From NCBI GenBank assembly GCA_002298545.1, contig DBKQ01000049.1, positions 1 to 8,734 of the forward strand: 8,734 nucleotides of DNA, in the 5' to 3' direction. This document shows, in pieces, positions 1 to 6,531 of the stretch; within the stretch, counting starts at the first letter, position 1; each line of letters opens with the position of its first letter. A program made the translations under genes and the position numbers. The notes below the pieces were generated by a model that had not been told where the DNA came from, ran no database searches, and worked only from the letters and a program-made list of their open reading frames with translations. Origin of the DNA: Prevotella sp. UBA746. GTDB taxonomy: Bacteria; Bacteroidota; Bacteroidia; Bacteroidales; Bacteroidaceae.

Positions 1-1
1 C

Positions 2-934
2 GACCAGACCGGTAGGGAGCGCATTGCCGAACTGAGCCGATACGCACAGAGCAAAGGTGTGCATCTCATGCTATGGTACAACAGCAACGGAACGGAAAAC
101 GACGCTCCGCAGGGACCACACAACTGCATGGACAAGTCTATCGAGCGCAAAAAGGAGATGGCTTGGATGAAGAGCATCGGTGTGAAAGGCATAAAGGTAG
201 ACTTCTTCGGTGGCGACAAACAGCATACCATGCAGCTTTACGAAGATATCCTAAGCGATGCCAATGACTACGGAATACAATGTATTTTCCATGGTTGCAC
301 CTTGCCGAGAGGGTGGGAGAGAATGTTCCCTAACTATGTATCGAGCGAGGCTGTGCTGGCTTCAGAAAACGTGTTCTTCTCTGAACATCATGCCAAGAAA
401 GAGGGCTTCGAACTGACGATGCATCCTTTCTGTCGTAATGCCGTAGCTTCGATGGATTGGGGCGGAACGATAATGAACCGCTATCTGTCGCGCGACAACA
501 AGAGTCGTCATCGTCGCTATACATCCGACGTGTTTGAAATGGCGGCTGCCATTGTCAATCAGGCAAGCATCAACTGTATCGCCATATACCCGAACAACCT
601 CAATGAACTGCCGCAACACGAGATAGACTTCCTTAAAGGCGTACCGACAACTTGGGACGAGACACGCTTTATCGATGGCTATCCGGGAAAATATGTTGTT
701 ATGGCCCGTAGGCACGGTGCCGACTGGTATGTCGTAGGTCTGAACGGTACGGACAAGCCAATGAGCTTGAACCTCAACTTGAATATGCTATCGGGAAAAA
801 CCGTAAGCTATTATTATGAAACTCCCGACAAGAAAAGTCTCTGGCCTGTATCCCATGTAAAGAAACAGAATATCGGGAAAAACGGTAAGGTAAAAGTTTC
901 AATGCAGCCTAACGGCGGATTTATTCTGAAGTAA
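2..934 (+). CDS. GH97 family glycosidase, C-terminal part (5' end outside window)
   Basis: The reading frame is open from base 2, so this is the last ~310 residues of a longer protein; GH97 enzymes are usually about 640-720 residues. Recognition rests on the catalytic-barrel stretch GVKGIKVDFFGGDKQ and the later PNYVSSEAVLASEN segment, followed by a C-terminal beta-sandwich ending QPNGGFILK. The Asp of KVDFF (codon 200-202) sits where retaining GH97 alpha-galactosidases carry their nucleophile. The Glu of ASEN (codon 365-367), 55 residues later, matches the spacing I recall between Asp415 and Glu470 of the Bacteroides thetaiotaomicron retaining enzyme. This suggests a retaining alpha-galactosidase-like enzyme rather than a SusB-type inverting alpha-glucosidase; that subtype is inferred. 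Family members are exported to the periplasm, but the signal peptide would be off the window. A GTG or ATG near 59-70 is internal and not a start. It is followed by a hairpin and no same-strand gene for 254 bases, so it ends its transcript. Confidence 0.88.
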   Translation, partial: DQTGRERIAELSRYAQSKGVHLMLWYNSNGTENDAPQGPHNCMDKSIERKKEMAWMKSIGVKGIKVDFFGGDKQHTMQLYEDILSDANDYGIQCIFHGCTLPRGWERMFPNYVSSEAVLASENVFFSEHHAKKEGFELTMHPFCRNAVASMDWGGTIMNRYLSRDNKSRHRRYTSDVFEMAAAIVNQASINCIAIYPNNLNELPQHEIDFLKGVPTTWDETRFIDGYPGKYVVMARRHGADWYVVGLNGTDKPMSLNLNLNMLSGKTVSYYYETPDKKSLWPVSHVKKQNIGKNGKVKVSMQPNGGFILK

Positions 935-958
935 ACGGCGACTTGTCTTGAAATAAAC

Positions 959-1014
959 AATGATACGCATATAGATGGTTTTTCTAACAGATTATCATCT
1001 GTGTGCGTATTATT
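959..1014 (+). terminator. Long hairpin after the GH97 gene, probable terminator
   Basis: Bases 959-977 pair with 996-1014 over 19 consecutive positions, with an 18-base loop. Sixteen pairs are Watson-Crick and three (962/1011, 970/1003, 972/1001) are G-U, but only when the plus strand is transcribed; the minus-strand RNA would have A-C mismatches there. An AT-rich stretch follows (TATTATTTAAATATAATAC). The hairpin starts 25 bases after the GH97 stop. The stem is only moderately GC-rich and the downstream tract is not a pure T run, so it might also stabilise the transcript 3' end rather than terminate. Confidence 0.6.
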
Positions 1015-1066
1015 ATTTAAATATAATACAAAAGAGTTGTAAAAATATTACATTTTACACTTTTTG

Positions 1067-1098
1067 TTTGGCTAATTCTTTCGATTTGCGTACCTTTG
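1067..1098 (+). promoter_or_regulatory. Bacteroidetes-type promoter for the propeller-like secreted protein
   Basis: TTTG at 1067-1070 (minus-33 type) is followed after exactly 20 bases by TACCTTTG at 1091-1098, which fits the Bacteroidetes minus-7 consensus TAnnTTTG. Transcription would start near 1103-1106, giving an AT-rich leader of roughly 85 bases. The leader contains a weak 6-bp hairpin (ACAAAT 1130-1135 with ATTTGT 1141-1146). No Shine-Dalgarno sequence precedes the ATG at 1189; the leader there is A-rich, as is usual in this phylum. This is the only promoter in the window with both boxes, which suggests constitutive housekeeping-sigma expression. Confidence 0.75.
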
Positions 1099-1188
1099 CA
1101 TTATCTTTAAAAGATATTTTGTAACAAACACAAATTTAAGATTTGTATTTATAAACAGGATAAAGAAAACAAACAAAAAAGTGTAATT

Positions 1189-2472
1189 ATGAGAAAAGCT
1201 TTACTTTCAGCGGCTTTTATCGCCGCATGCTTCACAGCTTCAGCACAGAAGCTTACTTACATTCCATGGACAGAGAATGCCTTGATGCAAGGCACAGTGA
1301 TTTCCGACAACGGTAAATACGTGGGAGGAAGCGACACAGAGGGCCGCGCCTTTATCTACGACACAGAGAAAGGCGAGATAAAGTATTTCGTGTCTGACAA
1401 CCTCGGTTCTGACGAAAGCGGTTTGGCAGAGGCTGATGTGCGCTCACTTACCAATGACGGTATTGGTGTTGGATATATCGATGAGGTTGCTGCCAAGTTC
1501 GATTTCTCTACAGGAAAGTATGAGAAACTGCTCGACGAACCTTCTATTGCCAACTACATCACAAGCACGGGCAAGGTGTTCGGACTTTCATACGACAACG
1601 CCTACAGCCTGTCTCCTATTATAATCTCCGACAACAAGAAGACGGAACTGCCACAGGCTACTGATGCATGGCTCGGCTTCGAAAACGGCGGTATGGCTGT
1701 CAGAGGCGGAAACGCCGACGGTTCGGTGCTTTTGGGTTACGGACAGGACAACTATAGTACCTATCCAATGATTGTATGGGCGCTCAACAAAGACAATACC
1801 ACTTATTCTGTTGTTCCGGCATGCAAGAAATATATCGACACAACATTTGAACTCAATGGTCCGCAGGAGTTCGATACATTTGAGGGCGCTGCCATCAGTC
1901 GCAACGGTAAATATGTGGCTCTCAATATCCACGGTAAGAACGATTACGATAAAGGAATGGTAATCGCTCGCTATAATGTTGAGACTGACACTTACGAGAC
2001 AATCACTTGTCCTGAGGCAAGCGCAGATCTCTACTATTATTCCGATGCTATTGCCGATGACGGAACTATTGTTGGATATATCGAGGATCAAGCTTCTGGC
2101 TCACGTTACGCAATGATGGTAAAGGCTGGCGAAACAGAGGCAAAGCGTATGTCGGAGGTATTCCCAACCCTCACAGATATTGCAAAGATGGATGCAAACG
2201 AAAGCAATACCCCTTGCTCTATAACTCCAGACGGTCGTTATATCCAGGGCTTCGGATATGTAGACATGGATGAAAGCAGCCTCTGCTGGGGTACTTACTA
2301 TATCGATACCCAGGCTGGATCAGACGGTGTGGACAACGCTACTTCAGAGGCAAAGTCAAACAAGGTTGTAGCTTCTTACAGCATCGACGGAAAGAAGAAC
2401 CGTCCGGCTGCTGCCAATCGCCTGCACATCAACAAACTTGCAAACGGCAAGGCTGTGAAGGTGGCAAAATAA
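1189..2472 (+). CDS. Exported repeat protein, beta-propeller-like, with C-terminal sorting-type tail
   Basis: This 427-residue protein starts with a clear signal peptide (MRKALLSAAFIAACFTASAQ, cleavage probably after ASA). The body repeats a pattern of the type 'IS.DGkyVvGy...a.i.d': visible at residues ~36-58 (VISDNGKYVGGS), 84-106 (SLTNDGIGVGY), 122-135, 170-196 (NADGSVLLGYG), 235-262 (AISRNGKYVAL), 286-310 (AIADDGTIVGY) and 343-372 (SITPDGRYIQGF). About seven such units suggest a propeller like HAF-repeat proteins; the fold is inferred. A linker at ~378-392 leads to a tail, VVASYSIDGKKN then LHINKLANGKAVKVAK, which resembles the C-terminal tails I recall on many Prevotella exported proteins (type IX secretion-like). 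No catalytic motif is recognised. It has its own promoter and terminator, so it is probably monocistronic. Function is unknown; a cell-surface or secreted binding protein is plausible. Confidence 0.8.
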   Translation: MRKALLSAAFIAACFTASAQKLTYIPWTENALMQGTVISDNGKYVGGSDTEGRAFIYDTEKGEIKYFVSDNLGSDESGLAEADVRSLTNDGIGVGYIDEVAAKFDFSTGKYEKLLDEPSIANYITSTGKVFGLSYDNAYSLSPIIISDNKKTELPQATDAWLGFENGGMAVRGGNADGSVLLGYGQDNYSTYPMIVWALNKDNTTYSVVPACKKYIDTTFELNGPQEFDTFEGAAISRNGKYVALNIHGKNDYDKGMVIARYNVETDTYETITCPEASADLYYYSDAIADDGTIVGYIEDQASGSRYAMMVKAGETEAKRMSEVFPTLTDIAKMDANESNTPCSITPDGRYIQGFGYVDMDESSLCWGTYYIDTQAGSDGVDNATSEAKSNKVVASYSIDGKKNRPAAANRLHINKLANGKAVKVAK

Positions 2473-2540
2473 TTGACGTATAGGTAAGATAATTCAGACT
2501 TCGGATTTAGTTCATTTGTTTAGACTGAACTTATACAATA

Positions 2541-2592
2541 AGACAGGGGCGCGTAAGAAAGCTTTTCTTTACACGCCCCTGTTCTTTTTTAT
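2541..2592 (+). terminator. Strong intrinsic terminator, possibly shared by the convergent genes
   Basis: ACAGGGGCG at 2543-2551 pairs with CGCCCCTGT at 2574-2582. The stem continues inward through GTAA (2553-2556) and TTAC (2569-2572) around one c/a mismatch (2552/2573), with a loop about GCTTTTC. The plus strand then reads TTCTTTTTTATAT, a good T tract, so it terminates the gene ending at 2472. On the minus strand the mismatch becomes a U-G pair, making the stem continuous, but the following tract (CTTATTGTAT) is weaker. It lies between two convergent genes (ends 2472 and 2634) and may serve both. Confidence 0.88.
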
Positions 2593-2633
2593 ATGCGAGT
2601 CTTCACAGACTCTATGACATGAAGCAAAATTCT

Positions 2634-3668
2634 TTAATTCTGTTTATTCCAGAACTTCTCCAATCGCAAGTATTCCTTCTTCGACAATGGCAGGAAGGAG
2701 CCATGCTGTGGATCGCTAACTCCCTTAATGTCCGTAGGCGAATGGAAATTGCGCAGGTTCTTGTCTGCATGGCAGATGCGGTATTTCGTTGGGTTCGACG
2801 AATACTCCACATAGCCCACACGCCATGTGTCGTCGCCTGCAACCTGGAAAGCCGATGCTCCCTCACACTGTTTGTTACCCTCAAACTTCACATAGTCCTT
2901 AGTGTCCGGCTCAGGCCACGGACCTGTCAGTTTGTCGGAGCAAGTAGAGAAGATACCTCTCTGTCCGCCCTCTTTCTTTATCATCATGTGGTATTTGCCG
3001 TCTGCCTTAACATAAACAATGTCGGCATCGATAGTGGCATAGCCCCAGTCGAAGAGCAGTTGAGGCTTAGTAATCTTAGTGAACGAGCGGTCGGCATAAG
3101 AATAGAACACGCGGTCGTATTTATCCTCCGGCTTATTCAAGAGCGAGTAGTAGATAAAGTATCCGCCCTTAGTACCGTCCTTCCATGTATAGTCCTTGTC
3201 CCACATCACCTGTGGAGCCCAGACTCTACAGATACCGCTATAGTCCTTATACACATCTGGTGATTCCGGGTCGCAGAAGATTCCGGGACCCTTACGGAAG
3301 TCGAAAGTAACGGAAGTCCAGTGGCACAGGTCGTCGCTCTTTAGCAAATCCATGCCGTAGTTGTTCCATTTGTGGCTGTTAGCCACACACATGTCTGTCG
3401 TTACCATTACAAAGCCTTTGCCGTTGGCAGAACGGTTGATATAGGCATCCCTTGCCCCACCTTCTATTCTCGACAAGGCTTTAGTGTCGTATACCTCATT
3501 GCCGTTGTTCAGGTCGTGCCAGTTCTCGGCGTCGCGACTGAGCGCAAAAGCTGTCCATTCGCCCTTTCGGCTCATGTGGCAGTAAAGATAGCCGTAGATA
3601 TTCTTCGGCTGTGGTAAAGCAGGAAGCATCATCAAGACTGCCACTGCTGTAAGAAGAATTCTTTTCAT
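2634..3668 (-). CDS. Exported GH43-type glycosidase (arabinosidase-like)
   Basis: The 344-residue protein has an N-terminal signal peptide (hydrophobic core at residues ~4-18, no lipobox cysteine), so it is expected in the periplasm or outside the cell. The rest is one five-bladed-propeller GH43 domain. Visible motifs: GGARDAYI with the likely base Asp74; RVWAPQVMWD at 148-157; ATIDADIV with the pKa-modulating Asp214; QCEGAS with the acid Glu269; and a late His322 (DPQHGS), at the place where GH43 enzymes often bind a metal. All three catalytic carboxylates are present, so it should be active. The family mostly cleaves alpha-L-arabinofuranosyl or beta-xylosyl links in plant cell-wall glycans; from memory this sequence type is annotated as arabinosidase, but the substrate is inferred. 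Length fits a single-domain enzyme with no binding module. It is convergent with the gene at 1189-2472 and downstream of GH35 on the same strand, with its own promoter. Confidence 0.85.
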   Translation of the reverse strand: MKRILLTAVAVLMMLPALPQPKNIYGYLYCHMSRKGEWTAFALSRDAENWHDLNNGNEVYDTKALSRIEGGARDAYINRSANGKGFVMVTTDMCVANSHKWNNYGMDLLKSDDLCHWTSVTFDFRKGPGIFCDPESPDVYKDYSGICRVWAPQVMWDKDYTWKDGTKGGYFIYYSLLNKPEDKYDRVFYSYADRSFTKITKPQLLFDWGYATIDADIVYVKADGKYHMMIKKEGGQRGIFSTCSDKLTGPWPEPDTKDYVKFEGNKQCEGASAFQVAGDDTWRVGYVEYSSNPTKYRICHADKNLRNFHSPTDIKGVSDPQHGSFLPLSKKEYLRLEKFWNKQN

Positions 3669-3705
3669 TTTATTTTGATATTATTGGTTTTATAGTTTGA
3701 GTGCA

Positions 3706-3713
3706 CAAAAGTA
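3706..3713 (-). promoter_or_regulatory. Minus-7 promoter box upstream of the GH43 gene
   Basis: The minus strand reads TACTTTTG (plus strand CAAAAGTA), matching TAnnTTTG, about 37 bases upstream of the GH43 ATG at 3668. Transcription would start near 3700, giving a leader of ~30 bases that is AT-rich and has no Shine-Dalgarno. No TTTG is found 19-21 bases further upstream, so the minus-33 element is missing and an activator may be needed. The same TACTTTTG octamer precedes the GH35 gene. Confidence 0.6.
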
Positions 3714-3778
3714 TTTATTTTATTGTTTAAGAGTGTAGACTTATCATCACAAAAAGTATGAGAATCGTTCAAAAGCAC

Positions 3779-3806
3779 AAATGAGCCTGCTCCCGCAGAC
3801 TCATTT
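3779..3806 (-). terminator. Hairpin in the GH35-GH43 gap, probable terminator for GH35
   Basis: AAATGAG(c)CTGC at 3779-3790 pairs with GCAG(a)CTCATTT at 3795-3806 around a four-base loop. On the plus strand there is one C-A mismatch (3786/3799); in minus-strand RNA this becomes G-U, so all 12 pairs form. That favours function in the minus-strand transcript coming from GH35. It is followed in that direction by GTGCTTTTG, a weak T tract. It lies ~280 bases past the GH35 stop and ~65 bases upstream of the GH43 minus-7 box, so it could insulate the two genes or act as a leader element. Confidence 0.55.
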
Positions 3807-4041
3807 ATTATACAATCCTGAAATCTTTTACCATTTAAACTAATACCAATCAAAACATTGCAAACTTAATGTCTTTTCAAAATTATCCTGCTAATCAATA
3901 CCAAACTACTAATATACCTATATGCAATAATGTCAAACTGGTTAAATTACTTAAACCTAAAACAAAATCTATTTCAATCCCTATTGAAAATAAAAAGCAG
4001 TATCATCTTTTTAATATTATTTTTTCAAGTCAATTATTCTT

Positions 4042-4077
4042 TTTGTCGTCGGCATCCTCTTTGTCGTCTGCATTCAG
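4042..4077. repeat. Two 18-base imperfect tandem units after the GH35 stop
   Basis: Unit one (4042-4059) and unit two (4060-4077) share TTTGTCGTC followed by GCAT with few changes. Read on the minus strand in a frame different from GH35, they encode a charged run ADDKED-ADDKKNN ending at a TGA (4030-4032). GH35 itself stops at 4083-4085 in its own frame, where relatives also end, so this is not obviously part of the protein. Confidence 0.6.
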
Positions 4078-4082
4078 AGTCT

Positions 4083-6422
4083 TTAGTATACGAACACCTT
4101 AAATCTCTTCATGCTTCCTGGAGCGCCTTGTTCCATTCGCGGCAGATAGTCGAGAGCCTTAACCTGTTGCTCAGCACCGAGATCAATCACGATGAGGTGA
4201 GGGAAGTCGGCTGCCTTTTCCGTCTGCCAGTAAGTAGACTCCTGCAAGTCGAAAGCTTTATCGCCGGTGTGGTTGCCGAGTTCATTCTCGCTGTCGGCAT
4301 ATTTCACTTGCCATTGTTCTCTGCCAATCCTCTTGCCGTCGTTGCCTTTCAAGTAAATCTCGGCGATAGCGAGCGGTTCGTTGTCGTGAGTGTCAAGGCA
4401 TTGTATGGCGAGATACCGGCCTTTCACCGTCTTTCCGAATTCTATAGTCTGCCATCCGTTGCCAGCTTTTGTAGAGCCCTGAGCCACAGGCGTAGCAGAA
4501 TTGAGATCCGGCTTGTCGCCAATGTTGTTGTGCTTGTTGCTCTTCTCCAACTGTAGTTTGTCGAGTTCCGGCTTGTCCTGTCCCCAAACCACCGGGTTCT
4601 TTGTTCCGACAACGTCGAGCACTACAATCTCGTTCTTTCCTTTCTTCAGCCAGCAGCCAGGACAGTAGAGAGTCTGTTGCGGACCGATTGCCCAGAATCT
4701 TCCTAAGGCATGACCATTGACATAAACTTGTCCTTTCCCCCATTTCTCCATGTTGAGGAAGGTGTCGCCAACCTTTTTCAAGTTGAATGTCCCTTTGTAA
4801 TATCCAATTCCGGCAGGAGTCATATCAGGCGTGAACAAATCATTGTGGGCAGAATTCATCGCCTTGATTGCCGTAGCGTAATCGTCGGGGATAGAGCGCA
4901 TGCGCCAGTTCTTGAGGTTCCATGTTACTTCGTCGCCGTCGATGTCGGCAGAGAGAGTAACGTCACCGAGCAGACCTTTATAGTCTTTTATTGCCCTTCC
5001 GAAGTTAATTCTTCCCATACCCTCGACGAGGATAGTAAGCGTCTGTCCCTTTTCCGTTGCCGGCAATGCGAGAGAGCGTTCATTCTTCACTCTGTCAATC
5101 TTGCCGATATACTTGCCGTTTATGAAAACCTGAACGAAGTCATGGCCGTTTATGGTCAGCATGCTTCCAGTCTTGATTTCCGGCAGAGTAGTGTTGTATA
5201 TCATCGAACCCCAGCCCATGTTCATATCCTCAAAAGTAAGAGGATTGCGGTTGATGGCGTCGCTGTCTGTTGCGCAGTAGATCGGAGCCGCATACGAGAG
5301 TTTGAACTCGGGTATTGTTGTCAATGGCATTGGAGCTTTAGGCGCATCCGGCAGTTTAGTGTCAGAATACTTCTGGAGAGTGTTTCGAAGTAGCCAGTAT
5401 TTCTCCGTTGCCTGTCCGAATTCGCCAATCGGAGCATCATAGTCGTATGATGTCACGTCGGGGGCGAATCCTGGGGAGTTTGCTCCAGCCCAATGACCGA
5501 AGCTTGTTCCTCCGTGTGTCATATATAGCGAGAAGGATATCCCTTTCGAGAGCATCTCGTCGATACCTTCCACCATGTCTTTTGCCGGGCGCGTCTCATG
5601 CCTTGCGCCCCATTTGTCAAACCATCCGCTCCAGAACTCTGAACACATCAGCGGAGCTTCCGGACGCAGTTCTCTGAGCCGGCGGAACTGGTTGTCGATA
5701 TTGGCACCCGTTCCGAAGTTCATTGTCCATACGAGGTCATCGAGTCCGTTCTTTTCGAAGTTTGAGTTCCAGTCGCATTGGAAGAGCGTTACGTCGTTGC
5801 CCCAGTATTTGCGGAGCGTGTCGCGAATCTCACTGACGTACGGTTTATTTTCGCCGTAGCTTCCGTATTCATTCTCCACCTGAACCATGATTACAGGTCC
5901 GCCGTTCTTTATTGTCAGCGGAGCGAGTTGTTTTGCCACCTCTTTTTCGAAGCGAGCCACCCGCTGCATGAAATACGGGTCTTGTTCGCGCAGCTTGATA
6001 TCCTTCTTCTTGAGCAGCCACCAAGGCAGTCCGCCCATTTCCCATTCGGCGCAGACGTAAGGTCCTGGTCTGACGATGACATACATTCCGTTTTTCTGTG
6101 CCAGTCGGCAGAAAGCCGCGACATCATTCTGACCTGTAAAGTCGAACTTGTTTTCTTGCGGTTCATGAATGTTCCAGAACACATACAGACAGACGGTGTT
6201 CATGCCGAGTGCCTTGCACATCTTGATGCGGTGTTCCCAATATTGTTTTGGGATACGCGGATAATGCAGTTCGGCGGCTTTTACAACAAAAGGTTTTCCG
6301 TTAAGAAGGAAAGTCTTGTTACCAGCCTTGAAAGTTCCTCCTTTTGCCTCGGCAGTCATCGGCATTGCCATGAGAGCGAGTGCTGTTGCAAGCATTAAAA
6401 GAGGTTTAAATGTATGTGTCAT
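4083..6422 (-). CDS. Exported GH35 beta-galactosidase with C-terminal discoidin-like module
   Basis: The best start is the ATG at 6420-6422, giving 779 residues. It begins with a good signal peptide (MTHTFKPLLMLATALALMAM then PMTAEA, cleavage near 26). The longer frame to 6536 adds 38 non-signal-like residues and its start lies upstream of the promoter box at 6452-6459. Residues ~30-350 form the GH35 barrel: RPGPYVCAEWEMGGLPWWL (118-136), GGPVIMVQVENEYGSYG with acid/base Glu185, and SEFWSGWFD with nucleophile Glu262. Beta-sandwich domains follow (~370-615; GRFWAIGPQQTLYCPG is characteristic). Residues ~640-779 are discoidin-like with the halves in swapped order. The enzyme removes terminal beta-galactose, probably from plant or host glycans, in the periplasm. 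The total length and the ending EQGAPGSMKRFKVFVY match Bacteroides GH35 enzymes as I remember them, so it is complete. GH43 lies downstream on the same strand but is separated by 414 bases. Confidence 0.93.
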   Translation of the reverse strand: MTHTFKPLLMLATALALMAMPMTAEAKGGTFKAGNKTFLLNGKPFVVKAAELHYPRIPKQYWEHRIKMCKALGMNTVCLYVFWNIHEPQENKFDFTGQNDVAAFCRLAQKNGMYVIVRPGPYVCAEWEMGGLPWWLLKKKDIKLREQDPYFMQRVARFEKEVAKQLAPLTIKNGGPVIMVQVENEYGSYGENKPYVSEIRDTLRKYWGNDVTLFQCDWNSNFEKNGLDDLVWTMNFGTGANIDNQFRRLRELRPEAPLMCSEFWSGWFDKWGARHETRPAKDMVEGIDEMLSKGISFSLYMTHGGTSFGHWAGANSPGFAPDVTSYDYDAPIGEFGQATEKYWLLRNTLQKYSDTKLPDAPKAPMPLTTIPEFKLSYAAPIYCATDSDAINRNPLTFEDMNMGWGSMIYNTTLPEIKTGSMLTINGHDFVQVFINGKYIGKIDRVKNERSLALPATEKGQTLTILVEGMGRINFGRAIKDYKGLLGDVTLSADIDGDEVTWNLKNWRMRSIPDDYATAIKAMNSAHNDLFTPDMTPAGIGYYKGTFNLKKVGDTFLNMEKWGKGQVYVNGHALGRFWAIGPQQTLYCPGCWLKKGKNEIVVLDVVGTKNPVVWGQDKPELDKLQLEKSNKHNNIGDKPDLNSATPVAQGSTKAGNGWQTIEFGKTVKGRYLAIQCLDTHDNEPLAIAEIYLKGNDGKRIGREQWQVKYADSENELGNHTGDKAFDLQESTYWQTEKAADFPHLIVIDLGAEQQVKALDYLPRMEQGAPGSMKRFKVFVY

Positions 6423-6451
6423 AGGTTCATCGTTTTTTTCGTTTTCGCTTG

Positions 6452-6459
6452 CAAAAGTA
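6452..6459 (-). promoter_or_regulatory. Minus-7 promoter box upstream of GH35
   Basis: The minus strand reads TACTTTTG (plus strand CAAAAGTA), a match to TAnnTTTG, ending 30 bases from the GH35 ATG at 6422. The expected leader (~25 bases) is A-rich (GAAAACGAAAAAAACG) with no Shine-Dalgarno, as usual in Bacteroidetes. It rules out the upstream in-frame start at 6536. There is no TTTG at the minus-33 position; instead repeated TCGTT elements lie just upstream, consistent with activator-dependent expression. Confidence 0.65.
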
Positions 6460-6489
6460 TAATGTAACGAGAAAAAGATAGTTCTATTA

Positions 6490-6520
6490 TCGTTAATCGA
6501 TGTACAAAATTCGTTATTCG
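6490..6520. promoter_or_regulatory. Direct repeat upstream of the GH35 promoter, candidate activator site
   Basis: TCGTTAATCG (6490-6499) and TCGTTATTCG (6511-6520) match at 9 of 10 positions and start 21 bases apart, two helical turns. They lie 31-61 bases upstream of the minus-7 box. This is the position and spacing expected for two copies of a regulator (AraC/HTCS-like) on one face of the DNA. A third, inverted copy (TCGTTCAT on the minus strand, 6539-6546) lies beyond. The regulator is not in the window. Confidence 0.45.
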
Positions 6521-6531
6521 CACGATTTGTA

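Larger units (their letters stand above)
3669..4082. other. AT-rich 414-base intergenic region between GH35 and GH43
   Basis: No gene is supported here. Short frames exist, but none has a recognisable product and several run on into the complement of GH35. The region holds the GH43 promoter (3706-3713), a minus-strand hairpin (3779-3806), a small perfect hairpin (TTTCAAT 3972-3978 with ATTGAAA 3983-3989), and two imperfect 18-base tandem units at 4042-4077 just past the GH35 stop. Apart from these it is low-complexity AT-rich sequence in which I see nothing. Confidence 0.6.

Noticed and set aside
2509..2531. Inverted repeat AGTTCA/TGAACT just before the terminator.
   Set aside because: Six pairs with an 11-base loop is weak and the strong terminator immediately downstream explains the region.
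2612..3263. Open frames overlapping the GH43 gene on both strands.
   Set aside because: The GH43 frame has all catalytic motifs and a signal peptide; the others are shadows without motifs.
3971..3990. ATTTCAATCCCTATTGAAAA looks like the start of some CRISPR repeats (GTTTCAATCCCTA type).
   Set aside because: Only one copy is present, with no regularly spaced repeats and no cas genes. It is better explained as a small chance hairpin in AT-rich sequence.
3869..4556. Open frames on the plus strand across the intergenic gap and the complement of GH35.
   Set aside because: They lack recognisable domains, run mostly antisense to GH35, and have the composition expected of a shadow frame.
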